NCBI RefSeq assembly: GCF_035712445.1 | Contig: NZ_DASTAT010000010.1 | Coordinates: forward strand, 1-64,000 | Direction: 5' to 3' | Origin: Oligoflexus sp. | Lineage (GTDB): Bacteria; Bdellovibrionota_B; Oligoflexia; Oligoflexales; Oligoflexaceae | DNA: 64,000 bases | In this document: positions 51,594 to 60,580 of the stretch, piece after piece | Position numbering within the stretch: position 1 is the stretch's first letter | Layout of the letters: every line of letters begins with the position of its first letter | The notes under the pieces: generated by a model | What the model saw: only the letters and a program-made list of their open reading frames with translations | Told to the model about the DNA's origin: nothing | Databases searched by the model: none | Made by a program: the position numbers and the translations under genes

Positions 51594-52229
51594 TTAATTC
51601 CGCATAAAACTCTTGATCAGCATATCCTCGGCCTCCAGCGACAGGGCCTCGTGCCTGGCTTTTCTCTCCGCCGCCGACATTTCGAAAAAGCAGGTCAGGA
51701 CACCATCGAGCATCCTGACGCCAACCTCGGACATCCAGCGCGGATCTATCGGCCGGAAAACCTGTTCTTCAATACCCCTTTTGATCACCACATCCGCCAG
51801 TTCAATGCGGGCCTTCTGAAAGCTCGTCCAGCGTTCGGCCAGGGGAGGCGGCAGTTTTCTGACGTCCACGAAGTGCTTGATGACCATAATCAAGGACCCC
51901 ACCGCAGGATCGTCCAGATGATGATGCAGATAGAGCTGGGTCATGCGTCTGAGTCGGGGGACAACGGCAAGATCAGCGGGAAATGCGAGAAGCGCCTGAT
52001 TCAGCGGCTCATAAAAGCGTAAATAAACCAAAGCGAGGATCTCATCCTTGCTTGTGAAGTGCTTATAGACGGTGGCCTTGGCAACTCCGATATGCCGGGC
52101 GATCTGCTCCAGGCTCACATTGTAAATGCCGTGCTGGGCAGCGAGGCTCAGGAATGCATCCAAAAGATTTTCCTGCCTGAGGACGCCACGCTTTTGTTTT
52201 TTGGTTTCAGAAACGTAACCCGGAGTCAT
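51594..52229 (-). CDS. TetR family transcriptional regulator
   Basis: A 211-aa regulator. The helix-turn-helix is at about residues 34-56: VSLEQIARHIGVAKATVYKHFTS. The C-terminal ligand-binding part is not recognisable. It is divergent from the TolC/HlyD/ABC-2 locus 187 bp away and probably represses it and itself through the dyad at 52294-52331. Confidence 0.93.
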   Translation of the reverse strand: MTPGYVSETKKQKRGVLRQENLLDAFLSLAAQHGIYNVSLEQIARHIGVAKATVYKHFTSKDEILALVYLRFYEPLNQALLAFPADLAVVPRLRRMTQLYLHHHLDDPAVGSLIMVIKHFVDVRKLPPPLAERWTSFQKARIELADVVIKRGIEEQVFRPIDPRWMSEVGVRMLDGVLTCFFEMSAAERKARHEALSLEAEDMLIKSFMRN

Positions 52230-52293
52230 GAGTTTCTTTCTTTCTGTCAGATTCCTTGACAGTGGTCAGCCCGCTTACGGACCCCCGCTGCGC

Positions 52294-52331
52294 CTTTCTT
52301 AAAGAAATCCATGGATTGGATTCAAAGAAAG
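52294..52331. promoter_or_regulatory. Nested dyad, candidate operator for the TetR regulator
   Basis: A perfect 12-bp palindrome AATCCATGGATT (52306-52317) sits inside an outer pair CTTTCTT (52294-52300) and AAGAAAG (52325-52331) with almost the same centre. Position between the divergent regulator and export genes fits a TetR site. Confidence 0.5.
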
Positions 52332-52415
52332 TCAGGTCCTCTTCTTGCTCCATGAGGGAAGGTGACCATCGGTTACCTTTTCGGACATGAGAACCCAAGT
52401 CTTGAGCAGGAAGTT

Positions 52416-53768
52416 ATGGACAGAATCGTTTTGGGATTTTCTCTTTTCTTTTGCATGACTGCGGCCATGGGTGAGCCCCTGGCCCTGGACGATTTGCCGA
52501 GCCTGATTGAAAGGCGGAGCAGCAGCGTGCAGCGCGCGGCTGCTGATGAAACCGTGGCCGTCTGGGAACAGGCCGCGGCGCGGGCGGATTATCTGCCCAG
52601 CGTCACGCTCAAAGGAACTCATACGCGAACGGACGAGGCCATCACCCTCGATGTTCCGAACCAGTCGATTCAAAGAACGCTGCCCAATGGTGCTCCCTTT
52701 CGTCTTGATATTGATCCGCCAGCCTTCACAATTCAGGACCGGGATGTGACGAAGGCGCAGGTGCAGCTGATTCAACCTCTTTATATGGGCGGTCGGATCA
52801 CGGCGCAGGAGGATGCGCGGGATGCCGAGGTGGGGATCAAGGCTGCAGAGTATGCTCAGGAAAAGTCCGTGCAGCTCAGTCTTGTGCTGCAGCGCTATTT
52901 TCAAAGTCAGTATGCTGCGGAGCTTTTGAATGTCCTGCAAAAATTCAAAAGTCATCTGGAACGGATTGATCAGCTGACACAGAACCTGATTGAAAGCGGG
53001 GCCCTTCCAAGGTCCGTGCGCCGTAAAACCGAAACGGCCCTGGCTGAACTTCTGGCCATGCAGGTGCGGGCCGAGGCTCAGAAAGCTGTCCTGTGTCAGG
53101 CGGTGCAGGGCATGATTCAGGCCACGGGTGACTGTCAGTTCACGAACGCGCTCAGGCTTTTGCCCATGCCGGCCGCTGCGGGAGCGCTGCAAAGCCTCGC
53201 ACGGGATCAAAGGCCCGAGTGGAAAATCATTCAGCATCAGAAGGAAAAAGCCGAGGCCCTGCATCAGGCCGCGACGGGCAGTCTTTTGCCGAGCATTTAT
53301 GCTTTTGGTCGTTATGAACTTTTGCAGGAGCAGCTGACTCTGCTGGAACCCAAATGGGTGATTGGTGTGGGCGTGGAATGGACGCTGACCGCTGGATTGA
53401 AAGGTTTTCCCGAAAGGCATAAAGCCGAGGCTTTGAAACAGAAGGCCGAGATAATTCGAGGGCAGGCGGAGCGGGATATTCCCCTGCAGATTCAGCAATA
53501 CTGGGCCCAGGCCGCTGGCGAGCGTGCCGCGCTGCAGGCGACTGAAAAAGCCCTGCTCGCGGCGCAGGAAACCCTGGAGATCAGCGAGCTGCGTTATGGT
53601 GCGGGGGATGGTTCGCAGCTTGATGTCCTGAATGCTTATAGCGATGTGGAAAAGCTTTCGCTCAGACGGCTTGAACTTTTGGAAAGCTATAACCGCTATC
53701 TTATCAGTTTGTTTGCGGCGACCGGCAACGCGGCGCTGTATATCCAGCACTATCAATCGTCCTTATGA
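52416..53768 (+). CDS. TolC family outer-membrane efflux protein
   Basis: A 450-aa protein with a signal (ending AMG-EPL). The two-repeat helical architecture of TolC is visible: AAARADYLPSVTLKGTHT near the start and QAAGERAALQATEKALLAAQETLEISELRYGAG towards the end, ahead of the final DVLNAYSDV. It should form the trimeric outer-membrane duct of the export system formed with the next two genes. AGGA precedes ATG 52416 by five bases. The HlyD gene follows after 8 bp. Confidence 0.9.
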   Translation: MDRIVLGFSLFFCMTAAMGEPLALDDLPSLIERRSSSVQRAAADETVAVWEQAAARADYLPSVTLKGTHTRTDEAITLDVPNQSIQRTLPNGAPFRLDIDPPAFTIQDRDVTKAQVQLIQPLYMGGRITAQEDARDAEVGIKAAEYAQEKSVQLSLVLQRYFQSQYAAELLNVLQKFKSHLERIDQLTQNLIESGALPRSVRRKTETALAELLAMQVRAEAQKAVLCQAVQGMIQATGDCQFTNALRLLPMPAAAGALQSLARDQRPEWKIIQHQKEKAEALHQAATGSLLPSIYAFGRYELLQEQLTLLEPKWVIGVGVEWTLTAGLKGFPERHKAEALKQKAEIIRGQAERDIPLQIQQYWAQAAGERAALQATEKALLAAQETLEISELRYGAGDGSQLDVLNAYSDVEKLSLRRLELLESYNRYLISLFAATGNAALYIQHYQSSL

Positions 53769-53776
53769 GGTTCGCT

Positions 53777-54736
53777 ATGAAATATTTTTCGCTTACCCTC
53801 TTTGTCAGTTTGCTTTTGACAGGATGTCCTGAATCCAGGGAAAAACCCCTCCAGGGTCAGGTGGAGTTTGATGAAATCGACCTGGCATCGCGGCTGTCGA
53901 GTCGCGTGAAGGAGGTCAAGGTTGAGCTGGGTGACAGGGTGAGCGCGGATCAGGTCCTGGTTATTCTGGATGATGATCTGATTGCGATTCGGAATGAACG
54001 AGCCCAGGCGACTTTGGAGCAGGCATCCCTGCAGAAGAAGATGACTGATGATGCCACGCGCAAAGAAGAGTTATCGCAGCTCGCAGCAGCTGAAGCGATG
54101 GCCCGGAGTCAGTGGGACTTCGCCAGGCAGAGTCTGAAGCGGGCCGGTATTCTTTTTGAAAAAGATGCCATTGCCCGTCAGCAGTGGGAAGAGATCATAG
54201 CCAAGGAAAAAGGCGCCCGCGCCCAGTATGAAATGGCGAAGGCGCGATGGGAAGCCGGACGTAATGGAGCGCGTGACGAGCAGAAGGCGATTGCCGCAGC
54301 GAATCTCGTGCAGGCGGAGACCGGGCTGGCTGAGGTTTCGGCTTATCATAAGGATCTTCAGCTGTCGGCGGCGGCAGAAGGGACAGTGCATGCCATCCAC
54401 GCAAGGCCGGGGGAGCTTGTGCCTCAGGGTTTCCCTCTTGTTACTCTTTTGGATCAGAAGCATCCGCGCCTGAGTTTTTACGTGACCGAGGACAGGCTCG
54501 CCCTTTTTCGCCAGGGTGAGACCTATACGGCTGTGATCCCGGCGCTTCAGGATATGGCTTTGAAAGTCGAGCTGGTTCGGATCCAGGTTTTGCCGGCTGT
54601 GCTGACGCAAGTCGTGACCGAGGATCGGGCGGCGCGGGATATTCGCAGTTTTGAGCTGACGTTCAAGCCTTTGGATGCAGCGGTACCCCTTCAACCGGGA
54701 ATGTCTGCGGTCCTTGTTCCGGGAGAGCGGAAATGA
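53777..54736 (+). CDS. HlyD-family membrane fusion protein (lipoprotein)
   Basis: A 319-aa periplasmic adaptor with lipobox LLTGC (Cys17), anchoring it to the inner membrane. A lipoyl half-motif (SRVKEVKVELGDRVSADQVLV), a long coiled-coil hairpin, the second lipoyl half (AAAEGTVHAIHARPGELVPQ) and beta-barrel region are in the expected order, as in E. coli YbhG. I prefer ATG 53777 (GAGG upstream) to ATG 53765, which lacks a ribosome site. Its stop overlaps the permease start by 4 bp. Confidence 0.9.
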   Translation: MKYFSLTLFVSLLLTGCPESREKPLQGQVEFDEIDLASRLSSRVKEVKVELGDRVSADQVLVILDDDLIAIRNERAQATLEQASLQKKMTDDATRKEELSQLAAAEAMARSQWDFARQSLKRAGILFEKDAIARQQWEEIIAKEKGARAQYEMAKARWEAGRNGARDEQKAIAAANLVQAETGLAEVSAYHKDLQLSAAAEGTVHAIHARPGELVPQGFPLVTLLDQKHPRLSFYVTEDRLALFRQGETYTAVIPALQDMALKVELVRIQVLPAVLTQVVTEDRAARDIRSFELTFKPLDAAVPLQPGMSAVLVPGERK

Positions 54737-55917
54737 AGGCTCTGCGGGAAATTTTTACAGAAATCGCGGCGCTCGCTCAGCGCGAGTGGCGGTTGATTCT
54801 TGGGAATAGAAAGCTGCGCAGCCTGATGTTGCTTGCGCCTCTTTTAAACGCCTTGATCGTGTGCGGAGTCTATGCGCCTTCTTATGTCACGGACGTTCCG
54901 ATCGCGGTCGTGCAGCAGGACCAGTCGGCTTTGTCCCAGCGGATGATTCGCTGGCTGGATCAGCATCAAAAGGTTCGTGTGACGCAGACCCTTTCCGATG
55001 TGTCGGAGGCTGATGCCCTTTTAAAGGCGGGAGCGATTGCCGCTTATGTCGTCTTTGAGAAGGATTTTTCGCAGCGCCTGAAACGGAACGAGGATGCCCG
55101 GGTTCTTCTCTTCTGTGATGCCACCAACATGGTGGTGGCCAATACCATCAGCGCTGCGACGCAGGGCGTGGTTCAGACGTTCAGCGCAGGCCTTTCGATG
55201 AATAAGGCCCGTAAACTCGGAGCGTTTAAAGAGCAGGCGCAGGCTCTTGCCAGCCCTATTCGCGCGGAGATAAGGCCTTTGGGGAATCCGAGTTTTAGTT
55301 ATGCGGATTTTATGCTGCCTGGGATGCTTTTGACAGTTTTGCAGCAGGTGATTCTTTTGGCTTTGGCTCTGAGCTGGGCCGGTGAGCGGGAGTCGATGAC
55401 CTTGGCCGAACTTCGGTCGCTTTCCCAGCGCTTCTGGGTGATCCTGCTTGGCAAGAATCTGCCGCATTTTGTGATTCATTCTTTCTGGCTCTTCATTTTC
55501 TTAAGCGTCGTGCTTCCTTTAAGTTCAGTGTCCAGTGAGGCCCAGTTTGGAAGTCTTGTTCTATTCTCCATGCTGTTTGTGCTGGTGATGCTGGGCTGGG
55601 GCACATGGGTGAGCCTTGCGATCGGTGATCGTCTGGGTGCTACGCAGGCGCTCATGTTTCTCTCGGTTCCCAGTTTCATACTGTCGGGATATACATGGCC
55701 TTCTGCGTCGCTGCCGCTGCCTTTGCAGGTGATCAGCCAGATCCTGCCCCTGACTCACTCGGCTGTGATGATTCGGAAGATTTATGGGCTGGGGCTGGAG
55801 ATTACAGCGTTTCCTCGGGAATTGACGATCCTTGGGGCTTTCGTTGTACTGCACATTCTCGCGTCCTGGTGGACCGTGAGGCGTATGATGCGAGCTGAAC
55901 CAGCCTCAAGGGCGTGA
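54733..55917 (+). CDS. ABC-2 type transporter permease
   Basis: A 394-aa permease of the ABC-2 class (YbhR/YhiI-like): one N-terminal membrane segment, a large periplasmic domain (about 40-180) and five or six C-terminal membrane segments, with PGMLLTVLQQVILLALAL and LSGYTWP in their usual positions. It normally needs a cytoplasmic ATPase, but none is encoded in this locus or window. Likely exports a hydrophobic compound together with the HlyD and TolC proteins. Overlaps the HlyD gene by 4 bp and ends in a terminator hairpin. Confidence 0.92.
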   Translation: MKALREIFTEIAALAQREWRLILGNRKLRSLMLLAPLLNALIVCGVYAPSYVTDVPIAVVQQDQSALSQRMIRWLDQHQKVRVTQTLSDVSEADALLKAGAIAAYVVFEKDFSQRLKRNEDARVLLFCDATNMVVANTISAATQGVVQTFSAGLSMNKARKLGAFKEQAQALASPIRAEIRPLGNPSFSYADFMLPGMLLTVLQQVILLALALSWAGERESMTLAELRSLSQRFWVILLGKNLPHFVIHSFWLFIFLSVVLPLSSVSSEAQFGSLVLFSMLFVLVMLGWGTWVSLAIGDRLGATQALMFLSVPSFILSGYTWPSASLPLPLQVISQILPLTHSAVMIRKIYGLGLEITAFPRELTILGAFVVLHILASWWTVRRMMRAEPASRA

Positions 55918-55927
55918 GGCTGGGTTT
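55900..55927 (+). terminator. Hairpin terminator of the export operon
   Basis: Nine-bp stem (55900-55908 with 55915-55923), 6-nt loop AGGGCG, then GTTTC. It overlaps the stop codon of the permease gene. T-tract short. Confidence 0.6.
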
Positions 55928-55934
55928 CAAACCC

Positions 55935-56453
55935 TCAGCTGCAGGGCACGACATCACCCATGATGGCAATCTCATCGAGCGAGGCGCTGCCTTTCAACGT
56001 GAAGGAAAATTGCGCCGAGCGAGCCTGTCCTGGACAGCCAAGTTCAAGAGGCTGGATATAGATCCGTCTATCGATTTCGAGAATGGACTTGGGCAGGATC
56101 TCACGAAATTCCTGAGAATCAAGCTTCACCTCAAGAACGGGGTCCTGGGTCGGAAGCAGCATGCCGCCTCCGTAGTTGATCTTCGTGAAGCGGAGCCCCT
56201 GAAGGGATGAATTTGCCCTGATTGTACAGACGTCGCTGCTGACGGCATCATCTTCGTTGCTGCTGGGAGTCGGCGTGTAAGCCACCATCCGCACGAAGAA
56301 TCCATCGCTTCGCGCAGCCACATCGGTTTTGCCACAGACGAATTCAAAACTTCCTGCCGCGCTTTCCATGGCCAGGCTTGATTTTCCACTTTCCTGACAG
56401 GAGATCAGAGCCAAAGTCAGAAGAGATATCATGCTCAATTTCATGCTGTGCAT
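55935..56453 (-). CDS. Small lipoprotein, function unknown (172 aa)
   Basis: Signal with lipobox ALISC, then a beta-rich domain with four cysteines (FVCGK, DVCTI, LGCPG, VVPCS) that suggest two disulfides. No family recognised. AAGGA lies about ten bases before ATG 56453; another ATG three codons in is possible. Stands alone, convergent with the export operon. Confidence 0.68.
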   Translation of the reverse strand: MHSMKLSMISLLTLALISCQESGKSSLAMESAAGSFEFVCGKTDVAARSDGFFVRMVAYTPTPSSNEDDAVSSDVCTIRANSSLQGLRFTKINYGGGMLLPTQDPVLEVKLDSQEFREILPKSILEIDRRIYIQPLELGCPGQARSAQFSFTLKGSASLDEIAIMGDVVPCS

Positions 56454-56692
56454 CGACTATATTCCTTTCCGTGTGAGCCTTGATTGGTCGGGACAGTGAT
56501 GAAGTTTGCAGGGAATGGTCCATGAGTGCTCTCGTTCGTTTGTGGAATATTGTTCTGTAATATCATGCAGTTGAAATGATATCTGGATGGGTCAGCACGA
56601 GTCGTGTCAGCGCCCTGGACAAAAACTGTCGTTCATGGAGATGCGCGGGATGGAGAGCTAAATTTCCTGTTTAAGCCAGGACATGGAATCAT
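56454..56692. other. Intergenic region between two unknown genes
   Basis: No gene seen. Contains the promoter of the small lipoprotein at its left end and the 3' flank of the TPR-like gene at its right end. Confidence 0.4.
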
Positions 56693-57598
56693 TCAAGGCA
56701 GTGTGAGATTCAAGCCGAGAAGCATCTGACCGTCGGCTCGCGCGCCAAGGCTGATATGGCTGAAGAGCTGGCGTGGAGACATTGCGGACGATCCCACATT
56801 GTCAACAACCTTGAGCCTTGTCGGGGGATTCGAGAGAATCTCCACTATGCTGGCTCCATAGGCCAGAAGCGTAGTCGCAAGCGCCAGGTTGCTTTCTGTT
56901 CGAAACCTTGCGGAAGCTTTTTTACTCGCGTCGCGGAAATCCCTGAAGGCACTGGTCTCGTAGTCTCCCGTTTGGATGACCTGCGCGGTCTTCGCCATCA
57001 AGGCGCGATCGGTACGCCTCGCTTTATCGCTTTGCTGGTAGGCGTAGTAAAGGCCAAAGACCTGAAGACCACCAAACGCAAGGCCGGATAGGGTTTTGCC
57101 TTGCTGGAACTGGTTGATTCCCAGCGGATAATACGTTTCCACATCGGTGTGATCGAAGGCGCTTTTGCTGACGACTTCGACAATGGTGCCTTTGCCTTTC
57201 GCGTGGCTGGTCTTCCCATGCCTGACGTCTTCGAAGAAGCTGATGACCCTTTTGCTCTTCACAACCTTGGGTAGATCCACTCTGGAATCCGATTCCCTGG
57301 CGAGATGATAGAGTTTAATGGCCTTCTGCTCTTTGTTCAGTTCCAACGCTGAGGCGGCAGCCAGTATGAGTGACTTCGCCTCCCGCTTATCATTTTCACC
57401 TGCATGACGGTCGGCAAGGTCCATGGCTATGCGGTAACATTTCGCGAACTTTTGGTCGGAATAGGCGGCCAGCGCCTCACTGTAGGTGGCGGCCAGGACT
57501 GATCGAGGAGTGAGGGAGCAAAATAGAAAGAAAAGCAGAAGGGCACAACTCAGGTTGCACCTTGCGCTTCCCATTGTTCGTTTTGATCCCTTATACAT
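56693..57598 (-). CDS. Exported TPR-like protein, function unknown (about 301 aa)
   Basis: A long N-terminal region and a signal segment (LLLFFLFCSLTPRSVLA) precede a helical TPR-like stretch: YSEALAAYSDQKFAKCYRIAMDLAD and SLILAAASALELNKEQKAIKLYHLA. The middle block YYPLGINQFQQGKTLSGLAFGGLQVFGLYYA resembles DUF5683-type membrane segments. The start is uncertain: ATG 57598 and ATG 57574 both lack a good ribosome site. Its upstream neighbour is the coiled-coil lipoprotein, also on this strand. Confidence 0.66.
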   Translation of the reverse strand: MYKGSKRTMGSARCNLSCALLLFFLFCSLTPRSVLAATYSEALAAYSDQKFAKCYRIAMDLADRHAGENDKREAKSLILAAASALELNKEQKAIKLYHLARESDSRVDLPKVVKSKRVISFFEDVRHGKTSHAKGKGTIVEVVSKSAFDHTDVETYYPLGINQFQQGKTLSGLAFGGLQVFGLYYAYQQSDKARRTDRALMAKTAQVIQTGDYETSAFRDFRDASKKASARFRTESNLALATTLLAYGASIVEILSNPPTRLKVVDNVGSSAMSPRQLFSHISLGARADGQMLLGLNLTLP

Positions 57599-57622
57599 TG
57601 ACAAGCTAAGCCACCTTAGGTG

Positions 57623-57649
57623 AGATCCTGCCCTGTGACGGCAGGATCT
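57623..57649 (-). terminator. Hairpin after the coiled-coil lipoprotein gene
   Basis: Perfect 10-bp stem AGATCCTGCC/GGCAGGATCT with a 7-nt loop, 10 bp past the stop on the minus strand. No T-tract follows. A second small palindrome (CACCTTAGGTG, about 57612-57622) abuts it. Confidence 0.5.
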
Positions 57650-57658
57650 ATCGTTCGG

Positions 57659-58930
57659 TTACTGGGTTTGCTGAGTCGCGTTCGCTCGTTCTGCGGCCAG
57701 AGCGTCTTTGGCCGCTTTCTCGGCGGCCTGGGCCGTCGCCGTCGCAGCCTTCTGCGCATCGAGCTGTCTTATCAAATCAGCGATACGAGTTTCCAGATCC
57801 TTGACTGTCTGCTGCTCTCCCGCGAGCTGTGATTTCAAGGAGTCAATGGCAGCCTGATGGAGCTTCTCCATGGTTTCCATTTGTTTCAGGTAACCCTGGG
57901 CTGTTTCCGCCTGGGATGAAATGGTGGCCGCCTGGCTTTTCTTGATACCTTCCAACCCAGCAGCCTGCTCTTTCAGAAGTTCATTCTGGGCGGTCATCTC
58001 GTTCAGTTGCTTGGAAAGGCGGGCATTTTCGGCTCTAAGCCTTTCGATCTCCTCGTTCAATTTCGAATTGTCGGCTTTCAAATCATCGCGTTCGCTTTCC
58101 AGGTCCTTGATTTGCTGCTTTTGCTTGTCAAGATCCGCCGTGGCTGTCGCCAGCTGCTTGTCTGCGGCTTCCTTTTCGGCCTTGAGCTTGTTCAACTGAT
58201 CCGGGTTCTCGGCTGCGGCCATTTTCTGTTCAAGCTCTTTCACCTTGCCATTCAGCGTGGCGACCTCGGATTCTTTCTCGACACGAAGCTTTTTCTCGTC
58301 ATTGAGCTTATTCGTAAGTTCGACGTTTTCGGTTTTTACCAGCTTCATTTCAGCCGTCAGCTCCAGCATTCTGCTGTTGGAGTCATTGAGTTCGGCGCTG
58401 ATCTTGCTCAACTCAGCGTTCTTGGCGTCGAGCTGAGTTTGAACCTTGGCAACGGCTGCCTGGTTATTGCTTTCAAGAGTCTGAACGCGCTGCTCCAGAT
58501 TCCGGATCTGCGTGTTGACATTATTCAGTTCGCTTTGCTTCGTATTGATCATTTTCTGTAGATTGGCTTTTTCGGTCGCCGAAGCCTGAGCCGCGCTATC
58601 CAGCTGGGCTTTGAGCACGGTCAGATCGCTTTCCAGCTGCTGCCGGGCTGTGACTTGAGCGGAACGCTCAGTCGAATAGGCTTTGGTTTCGAGTTCGGCT
58701 TTTGAGTTCAACTGAGTGATCTGACTCTTCAGGTCCTCAGTTGTGCGATAGTTGCCTGCAAGATCATCATTGATACGCGCTCTTTCCAGCTTCAGGAGTT
58801 CGACCTCGCGGGTAAGCTCGGCGTTTTTAGCAATGGCCGCATCGAGTTCCTGAGTTGAGGGTTGACTGTTCTCTCTGCAGGCCACCGTGGCCAGCATGAA
58901 TCCTAGAAAAACAAGGTGCTTTATTCTCAT
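57659..58930 (-). CDS. Coiled-coil lipoprotein (423 aa)
   Basis: Signal with lipobox TVAC, then almost the whole chain (about residues 28-410) is a coiled coil rich in Glu, Lys, Leu, Asn and Ala with clear heptads (e.g. LKAEKEAADKQLATATADLD, LNEEIERLRAENARLSKQL). No catalytic motif. AGGAGGT eight bases before ATG 58930 is a near-perfect ribosome site, so it is probably well expressed. A long rod anchored by lipid in the envelope could space or brace membranes. The role is not known. Confidence 0.85.
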   Translation of the reverse strand: MRIKHLVFLGFMLATVACRENSQPSTQELDAAIAKNAELTREVELLKLERARINDDLAGNYRTTEDLKSQITQLNSKAELETKAYSTERSAQVTARQQLESDLTVLKAQLDSAAQASATEKANLQKMINTKQSELNNVNTQIRNLEQRVQTLESNNQAAVAKVQTQLDAKNAELSKISAELNDSNSRMLELTAEMKLVKTENVELTNKLNDEKKLRVEKESEVATLNGKVKELEQKMAAAENPDQLNKLKAEKEAADKQLATATADLDKQKQQIKDLESERDDLKADNSKLNEEIERLRAENARLSKQLNEMTAQNELLKEQAAGLEGIKKSQAATISSQAETAQGYLKQMETMEKLHQAAIDSLKSQLAGEQQTVKDLETRIADLIRQLDAQKAATATAQAAEKAAKDALAAERANATQQTQ

Positions 58931-59266
58931 CGCGAAGACCTCCTGGGGATGAACTGGCTGCTCAGTTCAACAATGAAAGTGTGTTTCCCAGGATTAAGCA
59001 CAGTGCGGGCCAAGCCCTTCAGGAATTGGAAAACGCATAGAGTTCCAATCATTTCCGCGTGAAGCCGACTATAGATATTATTTAGGTGATTCCAGGAGCT
59101 GTTGGGGAAATCTACAGAAGCATTGGAGTTGTGGCGCTTTCGACCTTCAGGAGCATGTTCGAGAGCCGGTTCCCATTGTGGAATTTCATGATCTGTCGAA
59201 AGAATGAGGAGTGAATCTCAGAACCACACAGGGTCTGAGGGAGACTGGACAGATTCAAGAGCGTTT
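58931..59266. other. 336-bp region without a gene
   Basis: Holds the promoter of the coiled-coil lipoprotein and the 3' flank of the patatin gene. Nothing else seen. Confidence 0.45.
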
Positions 59267-59959
59267 TCAAAGACCGGCGAGCGTCGCTCCGAAGTCATAA
59301 CCCCGATGGAAGTTATCCACCAGATGCTGTTCATTCAGAAGGATGGGATTGCCTTTGGGCCGGGGGAGGACGATGCGTCGGGACCAGATGGTGCGATCGA
59401 GCGGCGTATTCGGGTCAAGGCCGTAGCTGATCATCCAGCGTTCGCGGGAATCGACGGGCGAAGGGAAATTGTTTTTCGCAAAACCGCCGTCGATGCCGCC
59501 GCCGAAGTGGGGGACGAAGTTGGTGATAAAGGGAATGGATGAGGATTTCAGAATGGTGCGGAAGACTTCATAGGTGTTGTAAAGCAGGACATCTTCGGCC
59601 ACAAACTGCATGTTTTTGGTCTGAATATAACCGACGTAGAAGTGACGAAGACCGTTGCGGACCAGGACGGAATTATCCACCATGAAGGGCAGCGTGAAGC
59701 TGCTGATGTGGTCGCCGTTCATATCGTAAGGCGGCAGGAAGCGGCGGATCGGACGGCTTTTCAGGAATTCGCCGCTGGTACGAAACCACGCCAGGGCTTT
59801 TTGATAGTCAGCGTCACTGAAGGCCAGATATCCAGCATGGTTTCCCGAGGAAACACCACTGATGACCTCAGGAAGAGCCTTGCGATCCCGCAGGGCATAA
59901 AGAAATCCGGTCAGTGTAATTCCCCAAAGACCACCACCAGGCAAGGAAAATTCCAGCAT
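59267..59959 (-). CDS. Patatin-like phospholipase
   Basis: A 230-aa protein with the patatin motifs: oxyanion loop LPGGGLWGI, nucleophile elbow ISGVSSGNHAG (GxSxG, Ser37) and the Asp dyad partner Asp157 in GGGIDGGFA. It should be a Ser-Asp lipid acyl hydrolase. No signal peptide is visible, so it is cytoplasmic or exported by another route. At 230 aa it is short, a minimal patatin core. Stands alone. Confidence 0.88.
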   Translation of the reverse strand: MLEFSLPGGGLWGITLTGFLYALRDRKALPEVISGVSSGNHAGYLAFSDADYQKALAWFRTSGEFLKSRPIRRFLPPYDMNGDHISSFTLPFMVDNSVLVRNGLRHFYVGYIQTKNMQFVAEDVLLYNTYEVFRTILKSSSIPFITNFVPHFGGGIDGGFAKNNFPSPVDSRERWMISYGLDPNTPLDRTIWSRRIVLPRPKGNPILLNEQHLVDNFHRGYDFGATLAGL

Positions 59960-60015
59960 AGCTGCGCGCCTCTTATCATGGGTTGATAAGAAGAGTTTAG
60001 CACATTTTTAAGGGC

Positions 60016-60044
60016 AAAAAACGCCGGGCCCGGCTGGACCCGGC
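60016..60044 (-). terminator. Intrinsic terminator of the S1-apt operon
   Basis: On the minus strand, GCCGGG/CCCGGC stem (60023-60028 with 60039-60044) with a GC-rich loop, followed after one G by six T, just past the apt stop. Confidence 0.85.
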
Positions 60045-60052
60045 TGGATGAA

Positions 60053-60565
60053 TCAGTAGCGAATCAGACTGTAAACCGGATAGGGAGACAGTTTTTGCCG
60101 ACCTGTGAGGAAGGTCAGCTCGATGACGAAGGCGCAGCCGACGATGATGCCGCCGCACTTTTTCACCAGCTCAATCGCAGCTTTCGCCGTCCCACCCGTA
60201 GCGAGCAGGTCGTCGACGAGCAGCACGCGCTGGCCGGGACGGATCGCGTCCTGGTGAATCTCCAGGGTGTCCGTGCCGTATTCCAGATCGTAGCTTTCCT
60301 TGAAGACAGCAGCGGGCAGCTTGCCCGGTTTACGAATGGGAACGAAGCCCTTGTTCATCAGAAGGGCAACGCCCACTCCAAAGAGAAACCCACGACTCTC
60401 CGCGCCGACCACCAGATCGACTTCGTCTTCCTTGTACTGGTTGGCGATCGCCCGATAGGTGTACTGCAGCGCATTGGGATCCTTCAAAAGGGGCGTGATG
60501 TCCTTGAAGGAGATCCCTTGCTTCGGAAAGTCAGGTATGTTGCGGATGTAATCATCCAAACGCAT
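60053..60565 (-). CDS. apt: Adenine phosphoribosyltransferase
   Basis: A 170-aa purine-salvage enzyme that makes AMP from adenine and PRPP in the cytoplasm. The N-terminal IRNIPDFPKQGISFKDITPLL is characteristic, and the PRPP-binding loop is VLLVDDLLATGGTAKA (about 114-129). Normal family length. It lies 15 bp downstream of the S1-domain gene and is followed by a strong terminator. Confidence 0.97.
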   Translation of the reverse strand: MRLDDYIRNIPDFPKQGISFKDITPLLKDPNALQYTYRAIANQYKEDEVDLVVGAESRGFLFGVGVALLMNKGFVPIRKPGKLPAAVFKESYDLEYGTDTLEIHQDAIRPGQRVLLVDDLLATGGTAKAAIELVKKCGGIIVGCAFVIELTFLTGRQKLSPYPVYSLIRY

Positions 60566-60580
60566 GGTGGTTCCTCGGGT

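Noticed and set aside
52332..53756. A 474-codon minus-strand frame opposite the TolC gene
   Set aside because: The plus strand has TolC architecture, a signal peptide and operon context; the antisense frame has none.
59204..59542. A 112-codon plus-strand frame opposite the patatin gene end
   Set aside because: It overlaps the conserved patatin Asp region on the other strand and has no features of its own.
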